From positions 62,001 through 126,000 of the forward strand of contig VFYV01000001.1 of assembly GCA_016871395.1 (NCBI GenBank): DNA of 64,000 nt, read 5' to 3'. Positions 60,580 through 64,000 of the stretch are shown one piece after another. This stretch comes from Actinomycetota bacterium (lineage in GTDB: Bacteria > Actinomycetota > Acidimicrobiia > Acidimicrobiales > Ilumatobacteraceae). The notes under the pieces were generated by a model. That model searched no databases and was not told where the DNA came from. It worked only from the letters and a program-made list of their open reading frames with translations. The translations under genes and the position numbers were made by a program. Position 1 is the stretch's first letter. Each line of letters opens with the position of its first letter.

Positions 60580-61536
60580 GTGGCCCGGAGCCCACGACAG
60601 GAGATCTCCGATTCGTTGACGGTCGGGGCCTACAAACTGGGTTCCCTCTTGTCCAAGGGCGTGCCCACCGTTTTGTCGGCGCTCGTAGGTTCGGCACTCG
60701 GTGTTCCGGCGTCGGTGGCGTTGCGCGAGAAGCGTCTCATGGTCGAGCGACACATGAGACGTGTGGTGCCGTCGGCTTCGGATTGGCAGATTCGCCGCCT
60801 CACGCAAAAGGTCTTCGACAGTTACGCGCGCTACTACGTCGAAAGTTTCCGTCTACCCGTCCTCGACGCACAACAGGTGGCGAAATCGTTTTCGGTCGAG
60901 GGATATGACGAGCACCTGGTGCCGGCTCTCGAACGCGGTAATGGTGCGATACTCGCCTTGCCCCACCTCGGGGGTTGGGAGTGGGCCGGTCGTTGGGCGG
61001 CAGATCTCGGAAACAAGATGACCGTAGTCGTCGAGCCGTTGCAACCACCCGAGCTCTTCGATTGGTTCGTGGAACTTCGCGAAAAGTTCGGGATGAGGGT
61101 GATTCCCGTCGGTCCCGAGGCCGGATCGGCGGCGTTGGCGGCGCTTCGCGCCAACGAGGTCCTGTGTTTGCTTTGTGACCGGGACATCAGTGGCGGGGGA
61201 GTCGTCACTCGATTCTTCGGCGAGTCGACTCTGCTTCCCGCGGGCCCGGCGACCCTGGCCCTTCGAACCGGGGCGGCACTTCTACCGACCGCGGTGTACT
61301 TCACTGACCGTAGCGACGGTCACCTCGGCGTCATACGACCACCAATTCCGTGCCTACGCACCGGACGGCTTCGCGCTGACGTCGAACGAATCACCGGTCT
61401 GGTGGCGCGGGAGTTGGAGTTCCTCATCGAGCGTGCTCCCGAGCAATGGCATCTGCTTCAGCCGAACTGGCCGTCGGACCCCGGTTACCCCTTCGTTGTC
61501 GGCTCTGGTGGTTCAGATCCGGCGAGCACGGTTTAG
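60580..61536 (+). CDS. PIM/lipid A-type acyltransferase (PatA-like)
   Basis: Acyltransferase of 318 residues in the LpxL/HtrB family. The H-x4-E motif is LPHLGGWEWAGRW (His about residue 127), CDRDISGGGVVTRFFGES is near 201, and PTAVYFTDR and QWHLLQPNWP follow. In mycobacteria the gene after pgsA encodes the acyltransferase that adds palmitate to phosphatidylinositol mannosides; the same role is inferred. GTG 60580 lies 4 bases after the pgsA stop; GTG 60547 inside pgsA is an alternative. The TAG stop is part of the next promoter. Confidence 0.85.
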   Translation: MARSPRQEISDSLTVGAYKLGSLLSKGVPTVLSALVGSALGVPASVALREKRLMVERHMRRVVPSASDWQIRRLTQKVFDSYARYYVESFRLPVLDAQQVAKSFSVEGYDEHLVPALERGNGAILALPHLGGWEWAGRWAADLGNKMTVVVEPLQPPELFDWFVELREKFGMRVIPVGPEAGSAALAALRANEVLCLLCDRDISGGGVVTRFFGESTLLPAGPATLALRTGAALLPTAVYFTDRSDGHLGVIRPPIPCLRTGRLRADVERITGLVARELEFLIERAPEQWHLLQPNWPSDPGYPFVVGSGGSDPASTV

Positions 61537-61548
61537 ACTGATCTAGTG
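61534..61548 (+). promoter_or_regulatory. Leaderless promoter overlapping the patA-like stop
   Basis: TAGACT at 61534-61539 starts with the TAG stop; 6 bases later is the GTG at 61546 of the lipoprotein gene. Confidence 0.55.
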
Positions 61549-62208
61549 CGCGCTCACGTACCACTGTCCCTGATCTTCACCACACTGGTCTCGGTCTCGT
61601 GTGGTTCGGATTCGTCGTTCTCCATCGTTCTGCGCGACGCTGACGACATTCAGGTGTTGACTCCCGAAGAGGTGACCGCTCTGCGGGCCAAGGCGTCCGT
61701 CACCATCTCGGACGGCACAACCCCAGCCGATGAAGTCGCCTCACCCTCCGAGGGTACCGACGACACGATTCCCCTGAATCAAGACGACCGGCCGGCTGAA
61801 TTGAAACTTTTCGATGCTTTCTCGAAGTTCCGCGGTTGTGTCGAGGATTCGGGCGAGACGATTCGGGGAAACCTTCAGGACCCGAACAACCCGGCCTATC
61901 AGGACCCGAAATACCTCGAGCTGATTCAAAAATGCGCCGCCCGTAGCGACATCGTCAACGTCTTGAGCGAGGTCGCGGCGACCCGAGCGTCATTGACGCC
62001 CGAGCAGATCGAGGACAGGAACGTCGCCTTCAAACTCCTCAGTGAATGTCTGAAGAAGAGGGGGTGGAAGATCGAGTCCGCGACCGACGAACAGGGGCTG
62101 ATCAGTCCGACCCGCTTCGAGTCGGCCGACGGAGATCTCGACGAGCGGGACATCAATCAGTGTCTCACGGAGACCGGCATCAACGAAGCCATCGAGAACA
62201 GTCAGTAG
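61546..62208 (+). CDS. Hypothetical lipoprotein
   Basis: Exported lipoprotein of 220 residues: a short signal with lipobox ending at Cys 19 (LVSVSCGSD), an acidic, Ser/Thr/Pro-rich linker (about 55-80), then a helical domain with four Cys (about 98, 130, 168, 206) placed to form two disulfides. I do not recognise a family. It lies 16 bases before the membrane-fusion protein gene, so it may be an accessory of that transporter, for example a periplasmic cap or linker protein. Confidence 0.75.
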   Translation: MRAHVPLSLIFTTLVSVSCGSDSSFSIVLRDADDIQVLTPEEVTALRAKASVTISDGTTPADEVASPSEGTDDTIPLNQDDRPAELKLFDAFSKFRGCVEDSGETIRGNLQDPNNPAYQDPKYLELIQKCAARSDIVNVLSEVAATRASLTPEQIEDRNVAFKLLSECLKKRGWKIESATDEQGLISPTRFESADGDLDERDINQCLTETGINEAIENSQ

Positions 62209-62224
62209 AAGAAGAGAGCGACTC

Positions 62225-64000
62225 ATGAAGAAGCCGGTGAAGATCCTGGGAGGCTTGGTCACCGTAGCCCTCTTACTCTTGATCGCAGTGTTCGTGTTCG
62301 GCTCCGGAGCGAACGATTCAGGCGACGAATTGCTGATCACGCCCCGCCTCGTGGAGCGTCGAGATCTCCAAGACGTCCTCACGGTCTCTGGTGAGGTCCG
62401 TCGTGATGAGACGCGCAAGATCAACTCCGCTGTGGACGGGAAGGTGAGTTTCATCAACGTCGACGACGGTGAAACCATCGAGGTCGGAGACGCAATCCTC
62501 GCGCTGGACGGTCGGGCCTCGGTGGCCGTGGACGGGGATTTTTCCTTCTATCGGCGACTCTCCGTTGGCAGCGTCGGCCCCGACGTGCGTCAACTCGAGG
62601 AAGTTCTCGTGGCCGCCGGTCACGACATCGACCAACCGGACGAACTGTTCACCGAGGAGACTCGACGAGCATTGGCCGAGTGGCAACAGGCGCGAGGTTA
62701 TGGAGGCGCGACCCCCGAGGGTAATGAGACCCTGACCGTTGGTCTGCTGTCCAACCCGTCGGCGTACGCCGTGGGGCGCGCCAACACGGTGGCTTTCGTC
62801 GTGACGCCCGCGGTGCCCAACACGTCGGGATCCGGTCTCCACCCCCGAGCCCCCCTGCCGGTGATCGGAATCACGGTAGACAAAGCCGAGGTGAACGAGG
62901 GGGAGACGGTCACCTTCACCGTCGCTGCGTCGGCGCCCTCGACCTCCAATTTGGTCATCGCCATCGCGACAGGCGGCGAGGCTACCGAAGGTGACGATCC
63001 CATGGATGGTGACGACTACAGCGAAATTCTCGGCACCGTCACATTGCCGGCCGGTCAGACATCCGTGACTTTCGGCGCGGAGATCTTCGTCGACAACGTC
63101 ATCGAAGATGCAGAGGATCTCACCGTGACCTTGACCGAGCAATTCGGTACCAATCCGGATTACGACGTTGGTCCGACGAACCAGGCACGGACCGTGATCA
63201 GAGCCAACGGTGCCGACCTCGATCCGCGTCTGACGGTGACGGCCAGCAACCAATCACTCGACGAGGGGGGTACCGTCACCTTCACCGTGCGCACGACGGT
63301 GGAATCGAATCGGGATCTCGATTTCGAGGTTCTGCTGTCTGGTACGGCGACCGCTGACGCCGACTACGTGCTACCGGACGATGACGAGTACTCCATTCCG
63401 GCTGGTGCCCGAAGCACGGAGATACAGATTCAGGCTCGGCGCGACGACGCGGTGGAACCCGACGAGACCCTCGTTTTCACCCTGTTGGCCGACGTCCCGG
63501 CGGGGAGCAGCCAACCGGCGTATTCTTTGGGCGGTTCCTTCCGATCGACCGTGACCATCGAGAGCGCCGATGTACCGGAGATGACCTTGATCGGCGGAGG
63601 CACGGTCGCCGAGGGGCGGACGGGTTCCTTCCGTATCGTCGCCGACTCGCCCGTCACCGAGAACACGTCGGTGAACTATCAAATCAGTGGAACAGCGACG
63701 AATGGAACCGACTTCGATGTTCTGGCCGGAACCGTCATCATGAGGGCGGGCACCGCCAGTGTCACCGTTTCGGTCAATTTCATCAACGACGACGTGGTCT
63801 TCGAGCCGTCCGACATGATCGTGGCCGATTGGCCGGCACGGGTTGGATCAGTGGAAGTCGATGAAGGTGAGTTCGTGCTTCAGGGCGCGCTGATGCTGAA
63901 TCTCACCGAGCCACAGTTCACCATCACGATGAAGGTGAGCCCGTCGGATCGCGCGGAGTTGTCGGTAGGCCAGGCAGTATTGGTCGATTTGACCGTCGGG
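62225..64000 (+). CDS. Membrane-fusion (HlyD/MacA-like) protein with PG-binding and Calx-beta domains, partial
   Basis: Runs off the right end; 592 residues are visible. A membrane anchor (about 7-26) precedes the first half of a lipoyl/barrel-sandwich region (about 40-105, LTVSGEVRRDETRKI, VDDGETIEVGDAILALDG). A peptidoglycan-binding domain follows (about 113-158, VGSVGPDVRQLEEVL, TRRALAEWQQ), then three Calx-beta-like repeats (about 215-305, 335-425, 452-525, each with an EG motif and an acidic DNVIEDAED-type turn). The lipoyl half then returns (VGSVEVDEGEFVLQGALMLNL, about 540-560) with the beta barrel. This is an adaptor for an ABC exporter; the partner genes lie outside. Confidence 0.8.
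   Translation, partial: MKKPVKILGGLVTVALLLLIAVFVFGSGANDSGDELLITPRLVERRDLQDVLTVSGEVRRDETRKINSAVDGKVSFINVDDGETIEVGDAILALDGRASVAVDGDFSFYRRLSVGSVGPDVRQLEEVLVAAGHDIDQPDELFTEETRRALAEWQQARGYGGATPEGNETLTVGLLSNPSAYAVGRANTVAFVVTPAVPNTSGSGLHPRAPLPVIGITVDKAEVNEGETVTFTVAASAPSTSNLVIAIATGGEATEGDDPMDGDDYSEILGTVTLPAGQTSVTFGAEIFVDNVIEDAEDLTVTLTEQFGTNPDYDVGPTNQARTVIRANGADLDPRLTVTASNQSLDEGGTVTFTVRTTVESNRDLDFEVLLSGTATADADYVLPDDDEYSIPAGARSTEIQIQARRDDAVEPDETLVFTLLADVPAGSSQPAYSLGGSFRSTVTIESADVPEMTLIGGGTVAEGRTGSFRIVADSPVTENTSVNYQISGTATNGTDFDVLAGTVIMRAGTASVTVSVNFINDDVVFEPSDMIVADWPARVGSVEVDEGEFVLQGALMLNLTEPQFTITMKVSPSDRAELSVGQAVLVDLTVG

Overview
The window is high-GC (about 62 percent), densely packed bacterial chromosome with no rRNA, tRNA, CRISPR array, insertion sequence or prophage that I can see. 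Gene content points to an actinobacterium: mycothiol ligase (MshC-like), F420-dependent NADP reductase (NpdG), the proteasome activator Bpa, an InhA-like FabI, GuaB1, DUF3151, and two gene blocks in the same order as in mycobacteria. Class Acidimicrobiia is my best guess; this is inference from family resemblance, not a database result.

Layout. 1-6.4 kb: a ProA-like dehydrogenase, a pantothenate operon on the minus strand (panB, panC, an FAD amine oxidase), a hexapeptide acyltransferase and a DoxX pair. 6.4-13 kb: histidine phosphatase, methyltransferase, two tandem PPOX-fold proteins, an SDR, a lipocalin-like protein, heme A synthase and nitronate monooxygenase. 13-18.8 kb: a branched-chain-amino-acid-type ABC transporter (livH, livM, livG, livF) facing a substrate-binding lipoprotein gene. 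In that binding protein the two halves of the fold are in swapped order (circular permutation), and its LivH carries an extra exported N-terminal beta domain. 18.8-34 kb: mixed housekeeping and accessory enzymes (enoyl-CoA hydratase, nitroreductase, J-domain protein, Sua5, GuaB1, Cmk, PlsC, M18 peptidase, MobA, rhodanese, RNase D, TypA).

34-44.4 kb is one long plus-strand cluster: alaS, ruvX, mltG, aroE, aroC, aroK, aroB, aroQ, pepQ, efp, nusB, mostly joined by 4-base overlaps. It couples the late shikimate pathway to translation and cell-wall genes, as in mycobacteria. 44.4-56.7 kb: an Rrf2 regulator, a phosphodiesterase, Bpa, DnaE, a nitroreductase, a thiolase with its DUF35 partner, FabI, NpdG, MshC and a second PlsC. 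56.7-61.5 kb: thrS, a HIT hydrolase, a small membrane protein, a PI-phosphate synthase and a PatA-like acyltransferase, the start of a phosphatidylinositol mannoside region, but without pimA next. The window ends inside a large membrane-fusion protein that carries a peptidoglycan-binding domain and Calx-beta repeats where the usual helical hairpin would be.

The main regulatory signal is a repeated promoter design. At least 19 transcription-unit starts on both strands show TANNNT followed by exactly 6 or 7 bases and then ATG or GTG, as expected for leaderless mRNAs. Genes with longer leaders (livK, dnaE, fabI, the thiolase, the first PPOX gene) instead have clear Shine-Dalgarno sequences. I used this pattern to choose several starts.
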